Shown: in pieces, positions 17,601-25,986 of the stretch | Position numbering within the stretch: position 1 is the stretch's first letter | Layout: each line of letters starts with the position of its first letter | Source of the DNA: Enterobacteriaceae bacterium UBA5654 | GTDB lineage: Bacteria; Pseudomonadota; Gammaproteobacteria; Enterobacterales; Enterobacteriaceae | Length of the DNA stretch: 64,000 nt | Assembly: GCA_002421005.1 (NCBI GenBank) | Contig: DIJC01000026.1 | Coordinates: forward strand, 250,650-314,649 | Reading direction: 5' to 3' | The notes under the pieces: model-generated | Told to the model about the DNA's origin: nothing | The model's database searches: none | What the model saw: only the letters and a program-made list of their open reading frames with translations | Translations under genes and position numbers: made by a program

Positions 17601-18793
17601 TCCTGCGCAGCATGAGGCTGTGGCTGTTCCCATGGTTGTTGGGCAACCGGGGGCCGGGTCCAGGTTTCCTGGCTGACCTGTGGCTGTGGCACTGCCTGCC
17701 AGGCAACGTCAGGCTGACCGATAACCGGCTCTGCACCCTGCACCTGCGGCTGTGGAATAACCGGTTCGACCGGAGCAGCCCACGCCTGGGTTGCCATCGT
17801 GGCGGCAGCGGCGGCGGCAACCGGTTCAGTCACCGAATGGCCATTTAATAGCGGATCGTATTCGTCATACTCGTCAGACTGCGTGGCCCGATTACCGGAG
17901 AACAACACATCATCAGGATCGGCGGCTACGCCACGGGCGCTGTAGCTAATCTCATCAGGATCGTCCATCCGTCGGCCGGAAAACAGCGCATCATCGGTTT
18001 TTCTGCCAAGCGGATTGGCAAATTTCTCTGCCACGCGCTTGCGGCGTGCTAATGCGCCGCGCAGGATGCGGGCGCGGCGGGACTCACGCGGCGGCTCCCG
18101 GGATTCGTCTTCTTCGTATTCGTCTTCATCCTCATAGTCGTACTCATCGTCATCTTCTACCCAGGTATCATCACGACGGGTACGGTTGCTGGCGAAGGTA
18201 AGGATATTGAGGATTAAACTGCCTAATTTTTCTGCAATACTGACCCATGACCAGCCGGTAAACAGCGTCAGGCCAGCAGCCCACACGCAAAGCAGCGCGA
18301 TGGTGCCGCCGCTGCTGTGTAACAACGGTTTCAGCGTGGTGCTTAACAGGCTACCGATGACCCCGCCGGAAGCAAAGTACCAGATATCGTCGGCGTTAAT
18401 TGCCGCCAGCCCGCAGGAGGTGAGGATCAGAGCCAGCACGCCGATAAGACGCAGCGAGACGGCAAAATAGTCGATGTAGTCTTCATTAGCCCGATGCCGG
18501 TATGCAAACCAGCAGCCGCCGATGATGATCACCGGAATGGTATAGGCCATGATGCCAAAAATGAAAAACAGAGTGTCGGCAAGCCACGCACCAGGCACGC
18601 CGCCCAGGTTATGGATAGGCTCATGCCACGCCGTTTGTGACCAGCTGGGATCGGATGGGTTAAAGCTGAGCAACGCAGCCATCAGCCACAGGGCAAAAAG
18701 TGCGCAAAGGATCAGCATGGCCTCCAGAAGTCGGCGGCTGCTGCTTAAACGGGTAATTTTGACGTCTTTGTCTTCAGTGTATTCCTGGCTCAA
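14642..18793 (-). CDS. ftsK: DNA translocase FtsK
   Basis: Septum-anchored translocase coordinating chromosome dimer resolution at dif with division. Domains in order: an N-terminal membrane domain with about four helices (residues ~20-180), an acidic stretch (EDEDEYEEDES near 215), a very long Pro/Gln-rich linker (~330-860), a RecA-like motor with Walker A GTTGSGKS and Walker B region VLVDEFADLM, and a C-terminal winged-helix gamma domain for KOPS reading and XerD activation. At 1383 residues it is longer than the 1329 of E. coli; the extra length is in the repetitive linker. Start MSQEYTEDKD matches E. coli. Confidence 0.97.
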   Translation of the reverse strand: MSQEYTEDKDVKITRLSSSRRLLEAMLILCALFALWLMAALLSFNPSDPSWSQTAWHEPIHNLGGVPGAWLADTLFFIFGIMAYTIPVIIIGGCWFAYRHRANEDYIDYFAVSLRLIGVLALILTSCGLAAINADDIWYFASGGVIGSLLSTTLKPLLHSSGGTIALLCVWAAGLTLFTGWSWVSIAEKLGSLILNILTFASNRTRRDDTWVEDDDEYDYEDEDEYEEDESREPPRESRRARILRGALARRKRVAEKFANPLGRKTDDALFSGRRMDDPDEISYSARGVAADPDDVLFSGNRATQSDEYDEYDPLLNGHSVTEPVAAAAAATMATQAWAAPVEPVIPQPQVQGAEPVIGQPDVAWQAVPQPQVSQETWTRPPVAQQPWEQPQPHAAQEVWQQPQPRTAQEAWEQPQPHSAQEVWEQPQPHAAQEAWEQPQPHIAHDAWQQPQPPAAHDAWSQPVDDAAQYPESHYDPYAQSQPYETPAQQPWAGQSVSEPPQSTQPYNEEPSEPQPIAQEEVKAGRPPLYYFEEVEEKRAREREQLAAWYQPVPEPVQQPVTPPPAVEPPPVDPTPAVAPVAASVHKATAAASAAAPIFNLAAGGVRTQVKEGIGPQLPRPNRVRVPTRRELASYGIKLPSQRMAEERARQAEQHHEDESDEFEQQQLARQFAEAQQQRYGADYADSPAQDDEDDAAEAELARQFAAAQQQRYASEQPAGANPFSLSDFDFSPTKALVNDGPSEPLFTPGVVEEPRPGQQPAAPQQDYRPQPQVQQPAAPQQGYRPQPQVQQPAAPQQGYQPQPQVQQPAAPQQGYQPQPQVQQPTAPQQDYQFQTPVKQPVTPQNGYQPQVQQPAAPQQNYQPQAPQPKESLIHPLLMRNGDSHPLQKPTTPLPSLDLLTRPPTEVEPVDTFALEQMARLVEARLADFRIKADVVNYSPGPVITRFELNLAPGVKAARISNLSRDLARSLSTAAVRVVEVIPGKPYVGLELPNKKRQTVYLREVLDCPKFRENPSPLTVVLGKDIAGDPVVADLSKMPHLLVAGTTGSGKSVGVNAMILSMLYKAQPEDVKFIMIDPKMLELSVYEGIPHLLTEVVTDMKDAANALRWSVNEMERRYKLMSALGVRNLAGYNEKIAEAARMGRPIPDPYWKPGDSMDATHPVLKKEPYIVVLVDEFADLMMTVGKKVEELIARLAQKARAAGIHLVLATQRPSVDVITGLIKANIPTRIAFTVSSKIDSRTILDQSGAESLLGMGDMLYSAPNSTIPVRVHGAFVRDEEVHAVVQDWKARGRPQYIDSITSDNESEGGGGGLDSGEELDPLFDQAVNFVTEKRKASISGVQRQFRIGYNRAARIIEQMEAQGIVSEQGHNGNREVLAPPPFE
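16210..16520 (-). repeat. Tandem ~48-bp repeats encoding the FtsK linker (QQPAAPQQGY-type)
   Basis: Inside ftsK the linker encodes several consecutive 16-residue units of the form QQPAAPQQGYxPQPQV, visible as imperfect 48-base tandem repeats. A second array of 13-residue (39-base) units, AWEQPQPHAAQE-like, lies at roughly 17410-17650. Such arrays usually vary in copy number between strains. Confidence 0.8.
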
Positions 18794-18827
18794 GAAAGGC
18801 TCTCCAGGTCCTTGATGCTAAACGGAC

Positions 18828-18855
18828 AACAGTGCCGGGTCTCCCCGGCACTGTT
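18828..18855. terminator. 12-bp hairpin between lrp and ftsK
   Basis: AACAGTGCCGGG (18828-18839) and its exact complement CCCGGCACTGTT (18844-18855) with a 4-base loop form a strong hairpin downstream of lrp and upstream of ftsK. It lacks a long T-run, so termination of lrp transcripts may be partial. Confidence 0.6.
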
Positions 18856-18912
18856 GCTGTATGGATTAACAGGAGTGTAATCAAATTCCGCTGATTTTGC
18901 ACCTGTTCCGTA

Positions 18913-19407
18913 TTAGCGCGTCTTAATAACCAGACGATTACTCTGTTTCACCTCTTCCATCACCACGTAGGTGCGGGTGTCGTTGACGCCCGGCAGGCGT
19001 AACAGGGTTTCGCCCAGTAATTTGCGATACGCTGACATGTCCGGTACGCGGGTCTTCAACAGGTAGTCGAAATCACCGGAAACCAAATGACACTCTTGAA
19101 TTTCTTCAAGTTTTTGTACTGCGGTATTGAATTGCTCAAAAACATCTGGTGCGCCACGATTCAGAGTAATCTCAACAAAGACCAGAAGCGATGCATCCAG
19201 ATAGTGCGGGTTCAATAGTGCCGTATAGCCCTGAATAAAACCCTGTCTTTCCAGACGACGAACGCGCTCAAGGCACGGCGTCGGAGAAAGTCCCACTCGT
19301 TTAGAGAGCTCGACGTTGGAAATACGCCCGTCTTTCTGCAATTCGTTCAGAATATTGCGATCGATGCGGTCGAGATCTTTGCCTGGGCGCTTTTTGCTAT
19401 CTACCAT
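18913..19407 (-). CDS. lrp: Leucine-responsive regulatory protein
   Basis: Global feast/famine DNA-binding regulator of amino-acid metabolism and surface genes. The 164-residue protein from the ATG ending at 19407 (MVDSKKRPGKDL) appears essentially identical to E. coli Lrp: helix-turn-helix around residues 28-50 (SNVELSKRVGLSPTPC) and a C-terminal RAM/AsnC effector domain. The open frame extends 17 codons further upstream, but Lrp proteins start here, after a GAGAGA stretch. Divergent from trxB across a long leader region, as in E. coli. Confidence 0.98.
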   Translation of the reverse strand: MVDSKKRPGKDLDRIDRNILNELQKDGRISNVELSKRVGLSPTPCLERVRRLERQGFIQGYTALLNPHYLDASLLVFVEITLNRGAPDVFEQFNTAVQKLEEIQECHLVSGDFDYLLKTRVPDMSAYRKLLGETLLRLPGVNDTRTYVVMEEVKQSNRLVIKTR

Positions 19408-19956
19408 TATTATTGTCTCTCTGTATTCCTTCCCTACTCCTGTCTTGACCCCGTGCACTTCACTGTTCGGGGTCTTCGCCCATCGTTAACGTGCCGCGAG
19501 TAATAAAAGCGCGGAACCTAACCCAGGGTATGCGGTGAGAAGACCGTTGCCGACAGGCAGCCAACGACATCGCGTATGGCGTCTGTCCACACCATGCGTT
19601 GATTTCGTTAGCCCGGTTCAAAACGACCGTAGCGTGCTGAAAATACCCTCCACACGTAATACGGTTTTTTTTCTTCCTCGAATGTTTTCGCAAATGCACA
19701 GGGGATTGTCAAAGCAAAACATCGTTTTTTAGTACAACATGCCGGATATTCATCATCCACCTGCGGTGATCCTCATGTAATCCTCTTATAACTGGCCGGT
19801 TTTCAGTAGAAATAATTATGTTTGCCACTTACAAACGCGGCAATCCATTGCTCTGTTCTATTGCACATATCGTTAACAAAATTGCTACGCCCTTTTTTTA
19901 CGCCGCTAAATTCCCTACAATCTCGCCCAATGTCTGCCAACAATTATGGGGATCTC
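19408..19956. promoter_or_regulatory. lrp-trxB divergent intergenic region (549 bp)
   Basis: No convincing gene is seen here. Short open frames on both strands lack homology and ribosome sites. The spacer is about as long as in E. coli, where lrp has a long untranslated leader and is autoregulated and ppGpp-responsive (established for E. coli). AT-rich blocks near 19660-19735 and 19800-19900 are the likely promoter zones for lrp and trxB. No tRNA or small RNA was recognised. Confidence 0.6.
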
Positions 19957-20922
19957 ATGGGCACGGCGAAACACAGTAAGCTGTTAATTCTGGGCTCTGG
20001 ACCTGCGGGATACACCGCTGCCGTCTATGCTGCACGCGCAAACCTGCATCCGGTACTGATTACCGGAATGGAAAAAGGCGGTCAGTTGACCACCACGACG
20101 GAAGTCGAAAACTGGCCGGGCGACCCGAACGATCTGACCGGGCCGCTGCTGATGGAACGTATGCATGAACATGCGACCAAATTCGAAACGGAAATCCTTT
20201 TCGATCATATTCACACCGTCGATCTGCAAAATCGCCCGTTCCGTCTGACCGGCGACAGCGGAGAGTACACTTGTGACGCGCTAATCATCGCTACTGGCGC
20301 GTCGGCGCGTTACCTCGGTCTGCCGTCTGAAGAAGCGTATAAAGGCCGCGGCGTTTCTGCCTGTGCTACCTGTGACGGCTTCTTCTACCGGAATCAGAAG
20401 GTCGCGGTGATTGGCGGCGGCAATACCGCCGTTGAAGAAGCGCTTTATCTGGCGAACATCGCCTCTGAAGTGCATCTGATCCACCGTCGCGATAGCTTCC
20501 GCGCGGAAAAAATTCTTATCAAACGCCTGATGGATAAAGTGGAAAGCGGCAATATCATCCTGCATACCCATCGCACGCTGGAAGAGGTGACCGGCGATCA
20601 GATGGGCGTGAGCGGCCTGCGCCTGCGCGACACGCAGAGCGATAACATCGAGACGCTGGATGTTGCCGGTTTGTTTGTCGCTATTGGTCACAGCCCGAAT
20701 ACCGCTATTTTTGAAGGCCAACTGGCGCTGGAGAACGGCTACATCAAAGTGCAGTCCGGCATTCATGGCAATGCCACCCAGACCAGCATCCCCGGCGTAT
20801 TTGCTGCGGGTGACGTGATGGATCATATCTATCGTCAGGCGATTACGTCAGCCGGAACAGGCTGTATGGCCGCGCTGGACGCCGAACGTTATCTCGACGG
20901 TCTGGCTGAAAATAACAAATAA
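19957..20922 (+). CDS. trxB: Thioredoxin reductase
   Basis: Cytoplasmic flavoenzyme that reduces thioredoxin with NADPH. From the ATG at 19957, preceded by GGGGAT, it encodes 321 residues as in E. coli. FAD-binding GSGPAGYTAA is near residue 12, the redox-active CATC motif near 136-139, the NADPH-binding GGGNTAVEEA near 154, and the second FAD motif GVFAAGDV near 280. A longer in-frame upstream extension (to 19822) is not conserved. Upstream of cydDC in the conserved order. Downstream terminator at 20951. Confidence 0.98.
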   Translation: MGTAKHSKLLILGSGPAGYTAAVYAARANLHPVLITGMEKGGQLTTTTEVENWPGDPNDLTGPLLMERMHEHATKFETEILFDHIHTVDLQNRPFRLTGDSGEYTCDALIIATGASARYLGLPSEEAYKGRGVSACATCDGFFYRNQKVAVIGGGNTAVEEALYLANIASEVHLIHRRDSFRAEKILIKRLMDKVESGNIILHTHRTLEEVTGDQMGVSGLRLRDTQSDNIETLDVAGLFVAIGHSPNTAIFEGQLALENGYIKVQSGIHGNATQTSIPGVFAAGDVMDHIYRQAITSAGTGCMAALDAERYLDGLAENNK

Positions 20923-20950
20923 TCTTTACAAGACAGTAACAAAGGTAAAT

Positions 20951-20979
20951 AAGGCGACTATAGGTCGCCTTTATTTTTG
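20951..20979 (+). terminator. Rho-independent terminator of trxB
   Basis: GGCGAC (20953-20958), loop TATAG, GTCGCC (20964-20969), followed by a T-rich tract. Located about 30 bases after the trxB stop. Confidence 0.9.
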
Positions 20980-21035
20980 CCCCGTTGTAACATTGCCGTG
21001 CCTGAAATCCTGATAATTCACCTGCTAAGCACGTA

Positions 21036-22802
21036 ATGAATAAAACTCGTCAACAAGAGCTGACCCGCTGGTTAAAACAGCAAAGTGTGATTTCCCGCCG
21101 CTGGCTGATGATTTCCCGTCTGCTGGGACTGGTGAGCGGCCTGTTAATTGTCGCCCAGGCATGGAGCCTGGCGCATATTCTTCAGCATATGATTATGGAC
21201 AACATCCCACGTGAAGCCCTGCTCCTGCCATTCATTCTGCTGGTGCTGGTGTTTGTGCTGCGCGCGTGGGTCATCTGGCTGCGTGAGAAAGTGGGGTTCC
21301 ACGCGGGGCAGCATATTCGCTTCGCGATACGTCGCCAGGTGCTAGATCGCCTGCAACAGGCGGGTCCGGCGTGGATCCAGGGCAAGCCCGCCGGAAGCTG
21401 GGCCACGCTTATCCTCGAACAAATCGACGACATGCATGATTACTATGCCCGCTATTTGCCGCAGATGGCGCTGGCGACCTTTGTTCCGCTGCTGATTGTG
21501 ATCGCCATCTTCCCCTCAAACTGGGCTGCGGCGCTGATTTTACTCGGCACCGCGCCGCTCATTCCGCTGTTTATGGCGCTGGTGGGCATGGGCGCGGCCG
21601 ACGCTAACCGACGCAATTTCCAGGCGCTGGCGCGGCTGAGCGGGCATTTTCTGGATCGCCTGCGCGGGATGGAGACTCTGCGGGTATTTGGTCGCGGTGA
21701 AGCTGAAACGGAAAATATCCGCCAGGCCTCGCAGGATTTTCGTCAGCGCACGATGGATGTTTTACGGCTGGCGTTTCTCTCCTCCGGGGTGCTGGAATTT
21801 TTTGCGTCTCTCTCCATTGCGCTGGTGGCGGTCTATTTCGGCTTTTCCTATCTTGGCGAACTGAATTTTGGTCATTACGGCGCAGGCGTGACGCTGGCCG
21901 CCGGTTTTCTGGCGCTGATCCTCGCCCCGGAATTCTTCCAGCCGCTGCGCGATCTCGGCACCTATTATCATGCCAAAGCGCAGGCGGTCGGGGCTGCCGA
22001 CAGCCTGAAAACGTTTCTTGAAACGCCGCTGGCATATCCGCAACGGGGTGAAAGCCAGTTGAATACCCAGCAACCCGTCGCCATTACCGCTCGCGATGTC
22101 ATCATCAAGTCGCCGGAAGGAAAAGTGCTGGCCGGGCCGCTGAATTTCACCCTTGCGGCTGGTCAGCGGGTGGTGCTGGTCGGTCAGAGCGGTTCAGGAA
22201 AAAGTTCGCTGCTGAATACGCTTTCCGGGTTTCTGCCTTATGACGGTTCGCTGTGTATCAATGACGTTGAGCTGCGTGAACTCGATTCCGATAGCTGGCG
22301 ACAGCATCTGAGCTGGGTCGGGCAAAATCCGCAGCTTCCGGCGGCGACCCTGCGTGAAAATGTCCTGCTGGCAAATCCTGACGCCAGTGAGGCGCAGTTG
22401 CAGTCCGCGCTGGATCGGGCATGGGTCAGTGAATTTGTCAGCCTGCTCCCGCAGGGACTGGATACGCCGCTGGGCGATCATGCCGGGCGTCTGTCGCAAG
22501 GCCAGGCCCAGCGCGTTGCCGTGGCGCGCGCGCTGCTCAACCCCTGCCAGCTTCTGCTGCTTGATGAGCCTTCCGCCAGCCTTGACGCGCACAGCGAGCA
22601 GCGCGTCATGCAGGCGCTGAACGCGGCTTCGCGTCAGCAATCCACTTTAATGGTGACCCACCAGCTTGAAGATTTGGCCGACTGGGACGCTATCTGGGTG
22701 ATGCAGGACGGGCTGATCGTCGAACAGGGGAGCTGGCGCGAACTGGCTGACGCCAACGGAGCCTTCACCAGCCTGCTGATGCACCGCCAGGAGGACATTT
22801 AA
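21036..22802 (+). CDS. cydD: Heterodimeric ABC exporter CydDC, subunit CydD
   Basis: Inner-membrane ABC subunit that with CydC is required for assembly of cytochrome bd and has been linked to glutathione/cysteine export and haem handling. The 588 residues equal E. coli CydD. Six membrane helices in the first ~320 residues precede a nucleotide-binding domain with Walker A VGQSGSGKSS, signature LSQGQAQR and Walker B LLLLDEPSASLD. The cydD stop directly abuts the cydC start (TAAATG), implying coupled translation. Confidence 0.97.
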   Translation: MNKTRQQELTRWLKQQSVISRRWLMISRLLGLVSGLLIVAQAWSLAHILQHMIMDNIPREALLLPFILLVLVFVLRAWVIWLREKVGFHAGQHIRFAIRRQVLDRLQQAGPAWIQGKPAGSWATLILEQIDDMHDYYARYLPQMALATFVPLLIVIAIFPSNWAAALILLGTAPLIPLFMALVGMGAADANRRNFQALARLSGHFLDRLRGMETLRVFGRGEAETENIRQASQDFRQRTMDVLRLAFLSSGVLEFFASLSIALVAVYFGFSYLGELNFGHYGAGVTLAAGFLALILAPEFFQPLRDLGTYYHAKAQAVGAADSLKTFLETPLAYPQRGESQLNTQQPVAITARDVIIKSPEGKVLAGPLNFTLAAGQRVVLVGQSGSGKSSLLNTLSGFLPYDGSLCINDVELRELDSDSWRQHLSWVGQNPQLPAATLRENVLLANPDASEAQLQSALDRAWVSEFVSLLPQGLDTPLGDHAGRLSQGQAQRVAVARALLNPCQLLLLDEPSASLDAHSEQRVMQALNAASRQQSTLMVTHQLEDLADWDAIWVMQDGLIVEQGSWRELADANGAFTSLLMHRQEDI

Positions 22803-24524
22803 ATGCGCGAACTGCTACCTTATCTGGCGCTGTACAAACGGCATAAAGGACTGTTAACGCTGGGCGTGATCCTGGCTATTGTCACGCTGCTGGCGAGTAT
22901 CGGCCTGCTGACCCTGTCCGGGTGGTTTTTATCTGCTTCGGCGGTGGTCGGTTTCGCCGGAGCCTACAGCTTTAACTATATGCTGCCCGCCGCCGGGGTG
23001 CGCGGGGCGGCGATTATCCGCACCGCCGGACGTTATTTCGAACGTGTGGTCAGCCATGACGCCACGTTTCGCGTTCTTCAGCATCTGCGCGTTTACACCT
23101 TCAGCAAAGTGCTGCCGCTCTCCCCTGCCGGGCTGGCGCGTTTTCGCCAGGGTGAACTGCTCAACCGCCTGGTGGCGGATGTCGACACCCTCGATCACCT
23201 TTATTTACGCGTGATTTCTCCGCTGGTCGGCGCACTGATGGTGATCGTTGTCGTCACCTGCGGTCTGAGCCTGCTTGATGCGACGCTGGCCCTGACGCTG
23301 GGCGGGATCATGCTGCTCACCCTGCTGCTGCTGCCGCCGCTATTTTATCGCGCGGGAAAGCCCACCGGTGAGAGTCTGACGCATCTGCGCGGACATTATC
23401 GCCAGCAGATCACCGCCTGGCTACAGGGCCAGGCCGAACTGTCGCTGTTTAACGCCAGCGATCGCTATCGCCAGCAGATGGAACAGACCGAACTGGCCTG
23501 GCACGATGCCCAGCGTCGGCAGTCTGAGCTTACCGCGCTTTCACAGGCATTGATGATGCTGATCGGCGGCATTGCGGTGGTGGTCATGCTGTGGATGGCT
23601 TCGGGCGGGGTCGGTGATAACGCTCAGCCTGGTGCGCTGATCGCCCTTTTTGTTTTCTGCGCCCTCGCAGCGTTTGAAGCGTTAGCCCCGGTCACGGGCG
23701 CATTTCAGCACCTCGGACAGGTGATGGCCTCGGCCCGGCGAGTGACGCAACTTATCGAGCAGCCACCGGAAGTCGTTTTTCCGCAGACCGCCGCTGCCGC
23801 ACCCGCTACGGTCACGCTGGATCTACGCGATATTACTTTCACCTATCCGCAGCAGGCGCAGCCCGCGCTGAATGGCATCAACCTCAGCATGGCAACGGGT
23901 GAGCATATCGCCCTTCTCGGTCGTACCGGCTGCGGGAAATCGACCCTGCTGCAACTGCTGACTCGCGCCTGGGACCCACAGCGCGGCGAACTTCTGCTGA
24001 ACGGCGCACCGATTAGCGGAATGGATGAAATGGCCCTGCGACGCACCATCAGCATGGTACCGCAGCGCGTTCATCTGTTCAGCGCCACGTTGCGTGATAA
24101 CCTGCGGCTTGCCGCTCCCCAGGCCAGCGATGAACAGCTTGCCGCCGTCCTGACCCGGACCGGGCTGGAAAAACTGCTCGCCGATGACGGCTTAAATGGC
24201 TGGCTGGGTGAAGGCGGACGCCAGCTTTCCGGTGGCGAACTGCGCCGCCTGGCCATTGCCCGCGCGTTATTACACGACGCGCCGCTGTTATTGCTTGATG
24301 AACCCACAGAAGGGCTGGATGCGACCACCGAAAGCCAAATCCTTGATCTGCTGGAAGAAGTGGCGCAACAAAAAACGCTGCTGATGGTCACCCATCGCTT
24401 GCGCGGGCTTGCGCGTTTCGACCGCATAATAGTGATGGACAACGGGCAAATTATTGAGCATGGTAATCACGCAGAACTGCTGGCGAATAAGGGGCGGTAT
24501 TACCAGTTCAGGCAGCGCCTGTAG
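22803..24524 (+). CDS. cydC: Heterodimeric ABC exporter CydDC, subunit CydC
   Basis: Partner half-transporter of CydD. At 573 residues it equals the E. coli protein. Six membrane segments are followed by an ATPase domain with Walker A LGRTGCGKST, signature LSGGELRR and Walker B LLLLDEPTEGLD. The gene begins immediately after the cydD stop and is followed 43 bases later by aat, the normal operon-like order. Both CydC and CydD show complete nucleotide-binding motifs, so no degenerate site is evident at this level. Confidence 0.97.
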   Translation: MRELLPYLALYKRHKGLLTLGVILAIVTLLASIGLLTLSGWFLSASAVVGFAGAYSFNYMLPAAGVRGAAIIRTAGRYFERVVSHDATFRVLQHLRVYTFSKVLPLSPAGLARFRQGELLNRLVADVDTLDHLYLRVISPLVGALMVIVVVTCGLSLLDATLALTLGGIMLLTLLLLPPLFYRAGKPTGESLTHLRGHYRQQITAWLQGQAELSLFNASDRYRQQMEQTELAWHDAQRRQSELTALSQALMMLIGGIAVVVMLWMASGGVGDNAQPGALIALFVFCALAAFEALAPVTGAFQHLGQVMASARRVTQLIEQPPEVVFPQTAAAAPATVTLDLRDITFTYPQQAQPALNGINLSMATGEHIALLGRTGCGKSTLLQLLTRAWDPQRGELLLNGAPISGMDEMALRRTISMVPQRVHLFSATLRDNLRLAAPQASDEQLAAVLTRTGLEKLLADDGLNGWLGEGGRQLSGGELRRLAIARALLHDAPLLLLDEPTEGLDATTESQILDLLEEVAQQKTLLMVTHRLRGLARFDRIIVMDNGQIIEHGNHAELLANKGRYYQFRQRL

Positions 24525-24567
24525 GCTATGATTAAGCGTTTCGTTTTTGTGGTGGAGTGGTAGTCAC

Positions 24568-25272
24568 ATGCGCCTGGTTCAGCTTTCCCGACACTCAATG
24601 GCGTTCCCTTCCCCGGAGGGAGCGCTGCGCGAACCCAATGGGTTACTGGCTTTAGGGGGCGATCTCAGTCCGGCGCGCCTGTTAATGGCCTATCAGCAGG
24701 GCATTTTTCCATGGTTTTCGCCCGGCGATCCAATTTTATGGTGGTCGCCCGATCCGCGCGCTGTACTGTGGCCTGAGGCGTTTCACCTCAGCCGCAGCAT
24801 GAAACGCTTCCACCAGCGCTCGCCTTACCGAGTTACCCTCAACCAGGCTTTTGATCGGGTTATTGAGGGCTGCGCAGAGCAACGCGATGAAGGCACCTGG
24901 ATCACCCGGGAGATTATTCGCGCCTACCAACGCCTGCACGAAATGGGCCACGCCCACTCTATTGAAGTCTGGCGCGGCGACGAGCTGGTGGGCGGCATGT
25001 ACGGCGTCTGCCAGGGCGCGCTGTTTTGCGGCGAATCGATGTTCAGCCGTGCAGAAAATGCGTCGAAAACCGCGCTGCTGGTTTTCTGCGCCGAGTTCAC
25101 CCGTCAGGGCGGCAAGCTCATTGATTGTCAGGTATTAAACAGCCATACCGCCTCGCTCGGCGCGGTTGAAATCCCCCGACGCAACTATCTGGAATCCCTC
25201 AGTAAGCTTCTGCCACTGCCACTGGCAGAGGGTTGCTGGCATCCGCGCACGTTATTTACGCCCGAAAGGTAA
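24568..25272 (+). CDS. aat: Leucyl/phenylalanyl-tRNA--protein transferase
   Basis: N-end rule enzyme that adds Leu or Phe from charged tRNA to proteins with N-terminal Arg or Lys, marking them for ClpAPS. Starting at MRLVQLSRHS (ATG 24568, after GGAG) it has 234 residues, the E. coli length. The family core is visible: GIFPWF near residue 43, WWSPDPR near 56 and GESMFS near 155. An in-frame ATG 21 bases earlier is less likely. Its partner clpA lies at the right end of this window, separated by the accessory block. Confidence 0.96.
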   Translation: MRLVQLSRHSMAFPSPEGALREPNGLLALGGDLSPARLLMAYQQGIFPWFSPGDPILWWSPDPRAVLWPEAFHLSRSMKRFHQRSPYRVTLNQAFDRVIEGCAEQRDEGTWITREIIRAYQRLHEMGHAHSIEVWRGDELVGGMYGVCQGALFCGESMFSRAENASKTALLVFCAEFTRQGGKLIDCQVLNSHTASLGAVEIPRRNYLESLSKLLPLPLAEGCWHPRTLFTPER

Positions 25273-25753
<481 letters not shown>

Positions 25754-25791
25754 TTGTTTTCACGCCACGTAATGGCGTACAGATACCGAAG

Positions 25792-25818
25792 GGCCGGGAT
25801 ATTTCCCGGCCTTTTTTG
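25792..25818 (+). terminator. Rho-independent terminator of infA
   Basis: GGCCGGGA (25792-25799), 4-base loop, TCCCGGCC (25804-25811), then TTTTTT. This marks the left edge of the accessory block. Confidence 0.95.
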
Positions 25819-25846
25819 TTGCTGACGAATAAACAGCGATAGTTAT

Positions 25847-25929
25847 CGATTCGGATAACCGAGGTCAGGTGCTTTATTGTGATGCAGCTTAATGACGCTG
25901 TTATCCAATCGCGAGCGTCTGTTATCCGG
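25847..25929. repeat. Inverted and direct GTTATCC repeats beside infA
   Basis: CGATTCGGATAAC (25847-25859) is the inverse complement, with one extra base, of GTTATCCAATCG (25900-25911), and GTTATCC recurs at 25921-25927. The arrangement lies in the 233-base gap between infA and the first accessory gene, where E. coli has the tRNA gene serW. It may be a protein-binding site or an integration scar; no function is assigned. Confidence 0.45.
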
Positions 25930-25986
25930 TATTATTCATCGCCAGAATGCGGACACTGGTTAAATAACCCCCAATAAACACTTCCT

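Noticed and set aside
16210..17650. Repeat arrays considered as a possible CRISPR
   Set aside because: The repeats are in frame, have no unique spacers, and lie inside ftsK as coding repeats.
16130..17848. Long Leu/Arg- or Ala-rich frames inside ftsK on both strands
   Set aside because: They are shadows of the repetitive Pro/Gln codons of the FtsK linker and have no independent signals.
25754..25986. Search for tRNA-Ser serW beside infA
   Set aside because: No acceptor stem, T-loop (GGTTCGAAT-like) or CCA end was found here or near clpA. Absence is reported as a finding rather than a feature.
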